Under the pieces are notes generated by a model that worked only from the letters and a program-made list of their open reading frames with translations, searched no databases and was not told the DNA's origin. Both the position numbers and the translations under genes were made by a program. DNA of 64,000 nucleotides from Verrucomicrobiota bacterium. GTDB lineage: Bacteria > Verrucomicrobiota > Verrucomicrobiia > Chthoniobacterales > Terrimicrobiaceae. Within the stretch, counting starts at the first letter, position 1. Every line of letters begins with the position of its first letter. This document shows, piece by piece, positions 42,567 through 50,576 of the stretch. The stretch lies in NCBI GenBank assembly GCA_017305195.1, contig JAFKMU010000037.1:62001-126000 (forward strand), written 5' to 3'.

Positions 42567-43247
42567 TCAGGGTTTGGGATTGCTGGTCGCCTCGACATGA
42601 AAGTCGAAGTAGAGGCGATTCCAGTGCGTCCCGTGGACGGGTTTGGGAGCGAGGCCGTCCCCGCCGATGTTGGAAGTCACGTCCGCATCCATGATCATCC
42701 ATGTGGCCGAGGGCTTCACCAGGGTGGCGACCGTGGCGAGCTTGAGCGGAGTGTCGTTCATGTTGAGCCCGGCGGTGGCGGGGCGTCCCCAGGGATTTGG
42801 CAGCATGCCCCCTGGCAGGGTCACGCCCGTCAATTGGTAAACCGGCGTGTACGAGCGGGCCCGCACCCACTGGCTCGATGGCAGCACGTTCCGGTACTTG
42901 AAGGCCGGGCAGATGATGGTCGGGCAGGTGTGCTGTGTGGTATTTTCCTGCGCCGGGCAGTCCAGGTAGGGGGCGAGATAGGTCGTCAGCGTATAGGGAC
43001 CGTTTAGCGAATAGGAGTATGTGGCTGGCATGTTGCCATAGGCGGGACCGGGGAGCGCGCCATCATGATCGGAGACGTAGAGCGAGACGGCGGCGCCGAT
43101 CGCCCGCAGATTCGACACGCATCCGGCATTTTCCCCGGCCTTGCGGATGTTGCCTAGTCCGCCGGAGATCAAGGCGCACAGGATCGCGAGGATGCAGATC
43201 GTGGTGCAAAGCTCGACCAGTGTGAATGCCCGCCGGGAGGTATGCAT
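42567..43247 (-). CDS. H-X9-DG-like pseudopilin
   Basis: Pseudopilin of 226 residues with a very short leader: MHTSRRA|FTLVELCTTICILAILCALI (Ala at -1, Glu at +5). AGENAGCVSNLRAIGAAVSLYVSDHDGALPG is typical for the verrucomicrobial/planctomycete pseudopilins that carry a C-terminal H-X9-DG motif. Here the end reads PVHGTHWNRLYFDFHVEATSN, a degenerate version with DF instead of DG. Several Cys residues (DCPAQ, HTCPTIICP) may form disulphides. It ends 6 bases before the beta-helix gene, in one operon with secreted polysaccharide enzymes. Confidence 0.82.
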   Translation of the reverse strand: MHTSRRAFTLVELCTTICILAILCALISGGLGNIRKAGENAGCVSNLRAIGAAVSLYVSDHDGALPGPAYGNMPATYSYSLNGPYTLTTYLAPYLDCPAQENTTQHTCPTIICPAFKYRNVLPSSQWVRARSYTPVYQLTGVTLPGGMLPNPWGRPATAGLNMNDTPLKLATVATLVKPSATWMIMDADVTSNIGGDGLAPKPVHGTHWNRLYFDFHVEATSNPKP

Positions 43248-43283
43248 GGCCTGAACGCTATTGGGTCACTTTTTATCGCGATC

Positions 43284-44219
43284 TTACAGACAAAACTGAG
43301 GCTCCTGCGGGCTGGCCGCCGGTTGGCGGCCGCGCTTCCAGCGGCCAATCATGGCCAGCAGCCCGGCCCCGCAGCCGAGGAATGCGAGATGCGCGGGCTC
43401 GGGAACAAGGTTGGCTGCACGCACGGCCTCGAGCTGCGCCAGGCTCAGGACGCCGGAGTTGTCTGTCTGCGATCCATACACGGCGATGTTGTCCAGATAG
43501 CCGTCGAAGGGACGGATGTTGGAGTTGACCACGTTGGCCAGCGCAAATCCTCCAGAGTTGGCCGACGCCATGCCCTGGGCGAGAGTCCGCGTGACGTTCA
43601 GGCTTACGCCAGTCGATGTATTGCCGACATAGAACTTCACATTATTCGACGACAGGGTGCCGTCGTAAGTCACCGCGAAGAACACCCAAGCCTCGGTCGC
43701 CGCATAGGTCGCCGCCCCGCTGGATGTCACGGCGGCTCCGTTGACATTCAAGGCGAGGTAGCCGGATGAGTTGCTGTAAAGGCGGAATCCGTCGCTGGTG
43801 CCGCTTTGGTTGTTAATAAGGAAGGCGTTGGAGCTGATCGATGTGGTGGAGCCTGTCTTGAACCATCCCGCAAGGGTGAAGGACTGAAGGCTGTTGATGG
43901 CGGAAATGCTGGCCGACTGCGCCCGGCCTCCTGTTCCTCCCGAGCCCATGCCCGTCGACGCGGAGTTGTTAAGTGCGAGGTCCCCAGCCGCGCCGGAGAC
44001 GCCCGATCCCGCCGCGCCGTGGAGATTGGTCAGGCTCCCGGCCGAGTCGTAGAGATTCAGGCTGGTCGTCGTGCTTCCTGTGCTGGGAGCAGTGGTCCCC
44101 CCGCCCGCGATCTGGTTGAAATCGTAGTCCAGGATGAGGGTCTGGGCGTGGAGGCTGTCCTGCATAAGCGGCAGGCCCGTGGCGATGGCTATCAGGAAGG
44201 TTTTGTGAAGGGTATTCAT
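43284..44219 (-). CDS. LamG/concanavalin-like PEP-CTERM protein
   Basis: Exported protein of 311 residues. ATG 44219 opens a signal peptide (FLIAIATGLPLMQDSLHA); longer starts run into the regulatory region. The body (LILDYDFNQIAGGGTT, SFTLAGWFKTGSTTS, AWVFFAVTYDGTLSSNNVKFYVGN, FDGYLDNIAVYGS) is a LamG-type jelly-roll, a lectin-like fold often binding glycans. It ends with VPEPAHLAFLGCGAGLLAMIGRWKRGR, a PEP-CTERM signal, followed by about 13 extra residues after the basic cluster, which is unusual. First gene of the LacI-2-linked operon, divergent from LacI-2. Confidence 0.85.
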   Translation of the reverse strand: MNTLHKTFLIAIATGLPLMQDSLHAQTLILDYDFNQIAGGGTTAPSTGSTTTSLNLYDSAGSLTNLHGAAGSGVSGAAGDLALNNSASTGMGSGGTGGRAQSASISAINSLQSFTLAGWFKTGSTTSISSNAFLINNQSGTSDGFRLYSNSSGYLALNVNGAAVTSSGAATYAATEAWVFFAVTYDGTLSSNNVKFYVGNTSTGVSLNVTRTLAQGMASANSGGFALANVVNSNIRPFDGYLDNIAVYGSQTDNSGVLSLAQLEAVRAANLVPEPAHLAFLGCGAGLLAMIGRWKRGRQPAASPQEPQFCL

Positions 44220-44289
44220 AAGGGGTGGTGGATCGCTCGATCTGCCGCAAGCTAGGCTCCCCCTCGACGGGCATTCAAAAGAAATGCCG

Positions 44290-44304
44290 TGCTTGCCGAT
44301 GCAT
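44290..44304. promoter_or_regulatory. Candidate LacI-2 operator between divergent genes
   Basis: TGCTTGCCGATGCAT, exact copy of the core of the palindrome at 39285-39306. It lies 71 bases upstream of the LamG PEP-CTERM gene and 96 bases upstream of LacI-2, fitting joint control of both. Confidence 0.5.
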
Positions 44305-44399
44305 AAACTCGCGGCAACCGGCGGAATCCGTTGCATTTCGAATGGCCGGACTTATCATAGCGCCTCGGGCCGCCCCCCTCTCTCTGAACCGTGCATCCC

Positions 44400-45434
44400 A
44401 TGGAAAGTCCAGACGACGATCGTCGTGCCTCCACACCCAGCATGGACGACGTGGCTCGCCTGGCCGGAGTCCACCAGACCACGGTGTCCCGCGCCCTGCG
44501 CAATGACCCTCGCATCTCGCGAGCGGTGCGCGAGCGGGTGGAAGCTGCCGCTGCGCAACTGGGGTATCGCCCGAATCCGCTGCTGGCCGCCCTAGGCACG
44601 ATGCGGCGGCGGCGGGCGACGACAGCTTACCAGACGCCTCTGGCCTATATCATGCGGTCGGGGCCGGCTGGGGCCATCCTCGATGTACACCTTGCCGGGG
44701 CGCGTCGGGCGGCGGAGCAGCGAGGCTTCCGGCTGGAGCCGTTCATCATGGATGATGATCTGCGCGAGGGTCGGCTCGACCGCATCCTCCAGGCCCGCAA
44801 CATCCAGGGGATCATTGTCGGGCCGCTTCCCGAGGCGCATGGGAATTTCACCCTCGACTGGAGCCGTTTCTGCACGGTCGTCATTGAATATTCCTTTACC
44901 CAGCCCGCCTTCGACCGGGTGGTGACTGATAGCTATGCGACGATGAACATGGCTATCGCGGAGTGCCGTCGCCGGGGCTTTTCGCGGCTGGGGGTCGTCC
45001 TCGCGCAGGTCGTGGATGAACGAAACGAAGGGCTGCTCTCCGCGGCCTACAGCCTCGCTCGGGAAAAGGACCGCCGCATCGCGGCGATACCACGACTCAT
45101 TCTGTCCGGATGGCAGGAGGATGCCATGGAGGGCTGGATACGGCGCTGGGAGCCCGAGGTCATTATCTCTTCAAATACGCTGCTGCCTTTCATCCAGGCC
45201 TATCTCCAACGCAAGCGCATCCGGGTGCCGGCCCGGGTCGGGTTGCTCAACCTCAACGTCGATCCCTCCATGAACCTGTCTGGGATCTGCCAGGATGCCC
45301 CGGGCATCGGGGCGGCAGCGGTGCGCTTGGTCATCGAAAAGCTGAATCATAACGACTTTGGCATCCCGAAGAGCCGCGTCACGCTTTTGACCGAGGGCGT
45401 CTGGCATGAGGGGAAAACCCTGGCGAAGGCCTGA
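44400..45434 (+). CDS. LacI family transcriptional regulator 2
   Basis: DNA-binding regulator of 344 residues (ATG 44400 preferred over GTG 44391). Helix-turn-helix MDDVARLAGVHQTTVSRALRNDPRIS, hinge YRPNPLLAALGTMRR, and a ligand domain (IQGIIVGPLPEA, FSRLGVVLAQVVDE, RVGLLNLNVDP) typical of sugar-sensing LacI proteins. Divergent from a six-gene secreted glycan operon with a shared putative operator upstream of two transcription units, so it probably represses them until an inducing sugar appears. Followed by a bidirectional terminator hairpin. Confidence 0.92.
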   Translation: MESPDDDRRASTPSMDDVARLAGVHQTTVSRALRNDPRISRAVRERVEAAAAQLGYRPNPLLAALGTMRRRRATTAYQTPLAYIMRSGPAGAILDVHLAGARRAAEQRGFRLEPFIMDDDLREGRLDRILQARNIQGIIVGPLPEAHGNFTLDWSRFCTVVIEYSFTQPAFDRVVTDSYATMNMAIAECRRRGFSRLGVVLAQVVDERNEGLLSAAYSLAREKDRRIAAIPRLILSGWQEDAMEGWIRRWEPEVIISSNTLLPFIQAYLQRKRIRVPARVGLLNLNVDPSMNLSGICQDAPGIGAAAVRLVIEKLNHNDFGIPKSRVTLLTEGVWHEGKTLAKA

Positions 45435-45483
45435 AGGGAAAGTTGCCCCTCGGAGACTCTTCGCGCCGCCTTGGTTAAAAAGA

Positions 45484-45515
45484 AAACGCCGCAGTGCCAG
45501 AACGCTGCGGCGTTT
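45484..45515. terminator. Bidirectional terminator hairpin, copy 2 of a repeated element
   Basis: Stem AAACGCCGCAGTG / CGCTGCGGCGTTT with loop CCAGAA, differing from copy 1 (38090-38121) by one stem base, which leaves a G-T wobble. Flanked by TTTCTTGT on the plus side and a T-tract on the minus side (AAAAAGAAAA on plus). It lies between convergent LacI-2 and a PEP-CTERM gene. Confidence 0.72.
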
Positions 45516-45573
45516 CTTGTACCGTCTGCCTGCCCACCAGCAGGCGAACGGTCGTGATTGCCAATGCGCGGGT

Positions 45574-47502
45574 TCAGGCCCGGCGACGCCGGAAGATGAC
45601 CACGACGCCGAGCGCACCGGCCAGGAGCGCCACAGTCGAGGGCTCGGGAACGACCACCACCTGGAGGCCGCTCGAGAGGAAGTACGCGCTCTTGCCCGAG
45701 CCGAGGTCGTAGGCATTGGACTCGCCGACGTTGGAGACATTGGCGAGGTTTACCGTGGCGAGGCCGTCGATGAGGCTGTAGGTGCCATTGGCGGTCGAGC
45801 TGTCGAGACCGATGAGGCTTGCGATGCCAAAGCCCGTGCCAAAGGTGACGCTCGCGCCATTGACGGTGAGGGCGTCGGTGAGGTTGAAGACAAACTTGCC
45901 GCCCGCCGAGATCGACAGGCTGCTAGCGATCGTGCCCGTGCCGCCGATGGCTGCGCCCGAGGCCACCGTGACGGTGGCCGTGCTGGCGTTGGAGCCATTG
46001 ATGAGCAGGGTGCCCGCGCTCACAGTTGTCGTACCGGTGTAGATATTCGCTCCGTCGAGGGTGACCGTGCCAGAGCCGACCTTGGTAAAGGTGCGCGCGC
46101 TGCCGGTTTCTCCGATATTGCCGGAGAGCGTGATGGCTCCTGCTCCGCCGAGGCTCGTATTGCCAGTCAGAGTGACCGCTCCGCCGTAGCTTGCCGCCGT
46201 TCCGCTGCTGTTGATCAATGCGCCGCCGCTGCTGATGCCGGTGCCGGTGACAGAAAGAGCCTCGGCTCCCACCGCCTGACCATTGAGATCAAGAACGGCT
46301 CCGCTGCTCACCGTCGTGCCGCCCGTGGTGCTGCCGAGGGCATTGGCATGACCGATGCGAAGCGTGCCGGCGCTCACCGTGACCGCTCCGGTGAAGGTGT
46401 TGCTTCCTCCCAGGTAGAGAATGCCGGTTCCATCGTTGGTGGCGGCGGTGCCCGAGGCATTGTAGTAGGTGGTGGAGCCCATCTTGGTGATGGTCAGGGC
46501 GCCAACGCCGTCGGCCAGGTTGCTATTGATGGCGAGGGTGGCTCCGCTGATGACGCTGGCGCGAATGGTTACGGCGTTGGTCGCGGTGAATGCGCCCGTG
46601 TACGTGAGCGTCGTGCCGGTGGAGGCGTTGCCCAGGGAGTTCACGCTGGCGAGCGAGAAAGCCCGGTCGCTGGATTGGTTGCCCGATCCGATATAGGTCA
46701 GATTTGAGGCATTCCCCATGGCGATCACCCCGGTGGTGGCATTCGTAGCATTGCCCAAGGCGCTGTTGCCGCCGCCCACATTGCCGATGGAGGTAAAGCC
46801 CACATAACCGTCGAACCTCGCCGCTCCGGTGTTGCTCATGGCCATGACGAAGGAGTTGTTGTTGTTCGTCAGGATCAGGTTGGGCGTGGTGCTGTAGGTG
46901 CCGGTCGATCCGTACTGCGAGTAGCGCGTACCGAGGATGGCGCTCGATCCGCCGCCGGTGATGAGCGAGTTGATCACGATGATCGGCACCGTCGCCGGGA
47001 CGGAGGAGATGTTGCTGTTGGCGAGGAACTGGATGTTATGCGCGGCATTGCTCAGGTTGAGCGTGAGGTCCGATCCCAGGGTGATCTTCGATCCGCTGGT
47101 CGATGGCATGTAGATATTGCCGGAGAGGTCGAGCGTCGCGCCGCCTGCGTTGCCATTGACCGTCAGGATCTCGGAGGTGGTGAGACCCGAGCCGGAGGCG
47201 GTCGTATCGCCAAAATAAAGACCCTTCACCGCATAGGTGCCCGCCGTGCCCGCGGAGAGCGTGAGCCCGGCGCCGGTAGTGGTGATGGTGGAAAATTTCA
47301 GGTCCGTGGCCGAGCTCCAGGTAGGGGCCGAGAGATAGTTGGCCGAGTCGGTCCAGTCGGTCCCGGCTGTGCCGCCGGTGACGCCTGCGCCATTCCAGAC
47401 ATTCTGGGCCTGGGCGGCCAGGGGAGCGATTCCCAACGCCATGGCCATGGCGATCCGCTGCTTCGGAGCGGAGTGGATGAGGGTTTGGAGGAGGTTTTTC
47501 AT
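45574..47502 (-). CDS. PEP-CTERM autotransporter-type beta-strand-repeat protein
   Basis: Exported surface protein of 642 residues with signal peptide (IAMAMALGIAPLAAQAQN) after a 15-residue charged leader. Low-complexity Gly/Thr/Ser/Asn-rich body with autotransporter-associated beta-strand repeats, for example NTFTGAVTVSAGTLRIG near residue 367 and NIYTGTTTVSAGTLLING near 490, separated by ALGSTTGGTTVSSGAVLDLNG-like spacers. C-terminus VPEPSTVALLAGALGVVVIFRRRRA is a near-ideal PEP-CTERM signal ending immediately after the basic cluster. It is alone in its unit; a strong palindrome lies in the upstream region shared with the dehydrogenase gene. Confidence 0.88.
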   Translation of the reverse strand: MKNLLQTLIHSAPKQRIAMAMALGIAPLAAQAQNVWNGAGVTGGTAGTDWTDSANYLSAPTWSSATDLKFSTITTTGAGLTLSAGTAGTYAVKGLYFGDTTASGSGLTTSEILTVNGNAGGATLDLSGNIYMPSTSGSKITLGSDLTLNLSNAAHNIQFLANSNISSVPATVPIIVINSLITGGGSSAILGTRYSQYGSTGTYSTTPNLILTNNNNSFVMAMSNTGAARFDGYVGFTSIGNVGGGNSALGNATNATTGVIAMGNASNLTYIGSGNQSSDRAFSLASVNSLGNASTGTTLTYTGAFTATNAVTIRASVISGATLAINSNLADGVGALTITKMGSTTYYNASGTAATNDGTGILYLGGSNTFTGAVTVSAGTLRIGHANALGSTTGGTTVSSGAVLDLNGQAVGAEALSVTGTGISSGGALINSSGTAASYGGAVTLTGNTSLGGAGAITLSGNIGETGSARTFTKVGSGTVTLDGANIYTGTTTVSAGTLLINGSNASTATVTVASGAAIGGTGTIASSLSISAGGKFVFNLTDALTVNGASVTFGTGFGIASLIGLDSSTANGTYSLIDGLATVNLANVSNVGESNAYDLGSGKSAYFLSSGLQVVVVPEPSTVALLAGALGVVVIFRRRRA

Positions 47503-47863
47503 CGTATCTGCGTTTTGGTGGGAGGTCCGTGGACCCGTTTATTCGAGGGGAACAGGGGAGGGTGAGCGTGGCGAGGGACTTTTAATTCGCATTATAGGAT
47601 AATAATGCGCCTGGTTGCCTTGAGAGTTACGATTGCCGCCCGAGGAGGGGCGCATTTCTGGCAAAAGCTTGGGAACGAACGGCGTTTCGCGAATCGCTGG
47701 AGGTGGAGCTGCGAGTGAAGTGCCCGGAGACCAAGTGCCTCTTGCTAGTCTCCGCCAGTCCCGGCGGCCTTGCGGCGGCGGAGGGAGGAGGTGGCGTTGT
47801 ACGGGTAAACCTCGACCTCCCTTGAAAGCGCACGGACGCGGTCCTAGATGAGGATCGCACGAC
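47503..47863. other. 361-base intergenic region with palindrome
   Basis: Between divergent PEP-CTERM and dehydrogenase genes. It contains the palindrome at 47588-47609 and a ribosome binding site-like GAGG at 47850. Apart from that I see GC-rich sequence with no tRNA, no convincing coding frame and no repeat of neighbouring sequence. Confidence 0.5.
47588..47609. promoter_or_regulatory. 22-base palindrome, candidate operator
   Basis: Perfect 8-base arms CGCATTAT and ATAATGCG around AGGATA, in an AT-rich spot of an otherwise GC-rich region, 86 bases upstream of the PEP-CTERM start and 255 bases upstream of the dehydrogenase start. The binding regulator is unknown. Confidence 0.38.
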
Positions 47864-48928
47864 ATGAGATCTTCCATCATCCCCGGGCCCAATGGCTCGT
47901 CTGCCGCGGGGCGACTCTGGGAACCCGCCAGCTCAGGGCGTCTGGTTTTCGCCCTCGACAAGGACTCGCAGGCCCGCTTCCGGGCGGGGCTCGACCCGGC
48001 GGGGTTTGCCGGGGCCGACATTCGGTGGCTGGTCATGGAGGGGCTTACGGAGGAGGGCTGGCGGCAGGAGTTGCGGACGCTTAATCCCACGGTGCTCGTG
48101 ACCGGATGGCGTTCGCGTCGCATTCCGCAGGGTTACCTGCCGGCGGATGAGTGTGCGCTACGCTATGTCTGTCACCTCACAGGGTCTGTCCGCGAGGTGG
48201 TGCCGCGTTCCCTCATCGAGCGGGGGGTCGTCGTGACCAACTGGGGCAACGCCATCAGCTACACCATAGCCGAGCACGCGATGCTGCTCGTGCTGGCCTC
48301 CCTGCGCAACATGCCGCAGTGGTCGCACTATATGGAGCACTGGACCCGCCGCCGCGCGCTGGCTACTCGCAGCCTGCGGGGCAAGCGGGTGGGAGTGCAT
48401 GGGTTTGGCTCGATCGCCCGTGAGCTGATCGCAATGTTGCGCCCATTTGGCGCGGAGGTGGTCGCGTATTCGCATGGCGTGCCGGCGATTGTGTATCACG
48501 AGCATGCCGTGAGGGCTTGCGACAGCTTGGAGACGCTCTTTTCCCGCAGCGACATCCTGGTGGAGTGCGAGGCTCTCAACTCGTGTACGCAGGGCGTCGT
48601 CGACGAACGCCTGCTCCGGCTCCTGCCGCCGGGCGCTGTATTTGTCAATGTCGGTCGCGGTCAGGTCGTTGACGAGGAGGCGCTCGCCCGCGTGGCCGCC
48701 GAGCGCAGCCTGCGGGTGGGACTGGACGTATTCCATGACGAGCCGCCCGCCGCGGACTCCCCGCTGCGCACCCTGCCGGAAGCCATCCTTTCCCCGCACA
48801 TTGCCGGTCCGACGGAGGATGCCTTTGCGTTGCTCTGGGACTTTGCCATGAAGAACATTTCCTCCTACCTGCAAGGGCTCCCTCTTCAGGGTGTCGTCAC
48901 GGAGGAAATCTATGATCGTTCCACCTAG
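47864..48928 (+). CDS. D-2-hydroxyacid dehydrogenase family protein
   Basis: NAD-dependent 2-hydroxyacid dehydrogenase-like enzyme of 354 residues, cytoplasmic. GAGG 10 bases before ATG 47864 supports the start. The nucleotide-binding motif is VGVHGFGSIARELIAML (177-193), and the catalytic set is present as NVGRGQVVD (Arg265), VFHDEPP (Glu293) and SPHIAG (His312). The N-terminal domain is divergent, so assignment to a particular substrate (glycerate, phosphoglycerate, glyoxylate) is not possible. Isolated gene, divergent from a PEP-CTERM gene; proteins of this type frequently accompany verrucomicrobial glycan loci. Confidence 0.87.
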   Translation: MRSSIIPGPNGSSAAGRLWEPASSGRLVFALDKDSQARFRAGLDPAGFAGADIRWLVMEGLTEEGWRQELRTLNPTVLVTGWRSRRIPQGYLPADECALRYVCHLTGSVREVVPRSLIERGVVVTNWGNAISYTIAEHAMLLVLASLRNMPQWSHYMEHWTRRRALATRSLRGKRVGVHGFGSIARELIAMLRPFGAEVVAYSHGVPAIVYHEHAVRACDSLETLFSRSDILVECEALNSCTQGVVDERLLRLLPPGAVFVNVGRGQVVDEEALARVAAERSLRVGLDVFHDEPPAADSPLRTLPEAILSPHIAGPTEDAFALLWDFAMKNISSYLQGLPLQGVVTEEIYDRST

Positions 48929-48976
48929 GGAGCGCCATGCCTCCCCTGCCATTTTACGGTTAATCCTAGCTCCATA

Positions 48977-49005
48977 TTGAGACTCGATTTTCGGTGAAAT
49001 AAACT
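48977..49005 (+). promoter_or_regulatory. Candidate sigma-70-type promoter of cassette 2
   Basis: TTGAGA (48977-48982, 5 of 6) and TAAACT (49000-49005, 4 of 6) with a 17-base spacer, 25 bases before the first cassette gene, in a locally AT-rich stretch. Cassette 1 has a similar candidate element. Confidence 0.4.
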
Positions 49006-49030
49006 TTAATATATAACCTCCCCCTCCCTC

Positions 49031-49501
49031 ATGAACATTCGGTTCAAAGACAGTATTAGCGAGATACGCGCCTTCACGCTGGTCGAGACAGTCCTGGCGA
49101 TCGGGATCGTGAGCTTTGCCTTCGTCGCCATCATGGGCATGCTGCCCTGCGGGCTGCAGGTCTTTCGCAAGGCGATGGATACCTCGATGGAGGGACAGAT
49201 GGTGCAGCATATCGTGGGTCGCATCAGCCAGACGCCGTATGCGGAGATATCGCAGTACGAGGGCAACAGTTTCTGGTTTGACGATGCGGGGAATTTTGTT
49301 TCGCAGGGGAGTCCAGGGTGCATCTATTCCGCCAGCATCGCGGTCACACCTCAGCCGGTCCTGCCGGGCTCGGGGGCCAGGGCGGACGAAGGGCTGACTG
49401 GTGTGACGATCACCTTTCGGCGCATGGGCGAGGCCGCCACAGGAGCCTCGAAGACGTTTGTGACCTACATCGCGGCGAAGTCCCGAGTGTTGGCCAACTA
49501 A
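49031..49501 (+). CDS. Verru_Chthon cassette protein B (copy 2)
   Basis: Pseudopilin-like protein of 156 residues. MNIRFKDSISEIRA|FTLVETVLAIGIVSFAFVAI shows the prepilin processing site with Ala at -1 and Glu at +5. MVQHIVGRISQTPY and a Phe/Trp-rich FWFDDAGNFV segment match the cassette 1 counterpart only loosely. First gene of cassette 2 (order B-C-A-D). GspI/PilV-like role in a pseudopilus is likely by analogy. Confidence 0.86.
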   Translation: MNIRFKDSISEIRAFTLVETVLAIGIVSFAFVAIMGMLPCGLQVFRKAMDTSMEGQMVQHIVGRISQTPYAEISQYEGNSFWFDDAGNFVSQGSPGCIYSASIAVTPQPVLPGSGARADEGLTGVTITFRRMGEAATGASKTFVTYIAAKSRVLAN

Positions 49502-49528
49502 CGTGTATTAGGCATCGTCAATAACGGT

Positions 49529-49546
49529 CCCGCCCTGACGGGCGGG
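49529..49546 (+). promoter_or_regulatory. Hairpin covering the ribosome binding region of cassette 2 protein C
   Basis: CCCGCCC and GGGCGGG pair perfectly around TGAC. The 3' arm is the only purine-rich stretch before the GTG start at 49554 (7 bases between), so the fold may reduce translation of C relative to B. It could also stall transcription. Confidence 0.35.
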
Positions 49547-49553
49547 TGAAAAC

Positions 49554-50576
49554 GTGAGCCATTACCATCGTTTCCCACAGACCAGCAAAACCGACGGATT
49601 CACCCTGGTGGAGCTGCTGGTCGCGTGCGCGGTGCTGATGACGATCCTGGTGGTGATCTTCAATATCGTAAGCCAGACGAGCAATCTCTGGCGGAGCACG
49701 AGCTCAAAGATCACGGCCTTCCAGAACGCGCGGGCGGCTTTTGAGGCGGTGACGCGCAACCTGAGCCAGGCGACTTTGAACCATTACGTCGACTATTATG
49801 ATGCCAACTGGAAGCACACCACGGGGAGCGGCGGCGTGGCTGCGAATTACGGGCGGTTTTCCGAGCTCGAGTTTGTCAGCGGCCCGGCGGTCGAGCTGCT
49901 TCCATCATCCTCTGGCAAGGTGACGCATGCCGTCTTTTTCCAGGCCCCGCTCGGGCGCACGGATGACAGCACGCTGCGCATCGAGTCGCCCGGCATGCTG
50001 AATGCGGTCGGGTATTTCGTCGAGTTCGGTCCGGCATCGACGTATAGCCAGATCCCGAAATTCCTCCAGGGCCGGACTGCGACGGATCAGCCGGGGTTTC
50101 GTCTCGTCGAGTGGGTGCAGCCTTCCGAGAAGCTGACGATTTATGATGCCTCGTACAACGCAGGCCAGCAGTGGGCGTGGTTTCAACAGGCGCTCGCAGG
50201 CAGTCCGTATTGCCGGGTGATGGCGGAGAATATCATCGCCCTCGTGATCCTGCCGAAAGGGGCGGACAATGCCGCGTTGGGGACGAAATATGCCTACGAC
50301 TCCACCACCTCGACCTATGTGGAGGATCGCAGCTACCTGCTGCCTCCTCTGCTCCAGGTGACGATGGTGGCGATCGACGAGGATTCTGCGCAGCGGCTGC
50401 GCGATGTCTACGGTATGAGCCAGCCGCCGCTCGTTCCCGCCGGAGCGTTCCAGACCATCGGGGACTATGACCGCGATCTCGCGGAACTCGAGATCGTACT
50501 GGCGGGCAACCGGGGCGGCCCGCGCCTGAACTATCGCGTCTTTTCCACCACCATCAGCACAAAGGAGGGCGGATGA
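49554..50576 (+). CDS. Verru_Chthon cassette protein C (copy 2)
   Basis: GspJ-like pseudopilin of 340 residues, about 80 longer than copy 1. It uses a GTG start; no ATG lies at a sensible position. HRFPQTSKTDG|FTLVELLVACAVLMTILVVIFNIV gives Gly at -1 and Glu at +5. FQNARAAFEAVTRNLSQATLNHY corresponds to the conserved amphipathic helix. An unpaired 52-base gap from B contains a GC hairpin; the stop overlaps the start of A as ATGA. Confidence 0.88.
   Translation: MSHYHRFPQTSKTDGFTLVELLVACAVLMTILVVIFNIVSQTSNLWRSTSSKITAFQNARAAFEAVTRNLSQATLNHYVDYYDANWKHTTGSGGVAANYGRFSELEFVSGPAVELLPSSSGKVTHAVFFQAPLGRTDDSTLRIESPGMLNAVGYFVEFGPASTYSQIPKFLQGRTATDQPGFRLVEWVQPSEKLTIYDASYNAGQQWAWFQQALAGSPYCRVMAENIIALVILPKGADNAALGTKYAYDSTTSTYVEDRSYLLPPLLQVTMVAIDEDSAQRLRDVYGMSQPPLVPAGAFQTIGDYDRDLAELEIVLAGNRGGPRLNYRVFSTTISTKEGG

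Noticed and set aside
45406-46707. 433-codon open frame on the plus strand
   Set aside because: Antisense to a PEP-CTERM repeat gene; its Ala/Gly/Arg repetitiveness only mirrors the repeats of the real gene.
47611-47863. Possible RNA gene in the intergenic region before the dehydrogenase
   Set aside because: No tRNA-type GGTTCRA arm, no long stem and no riboswitch-like pairing could be put together by eye.
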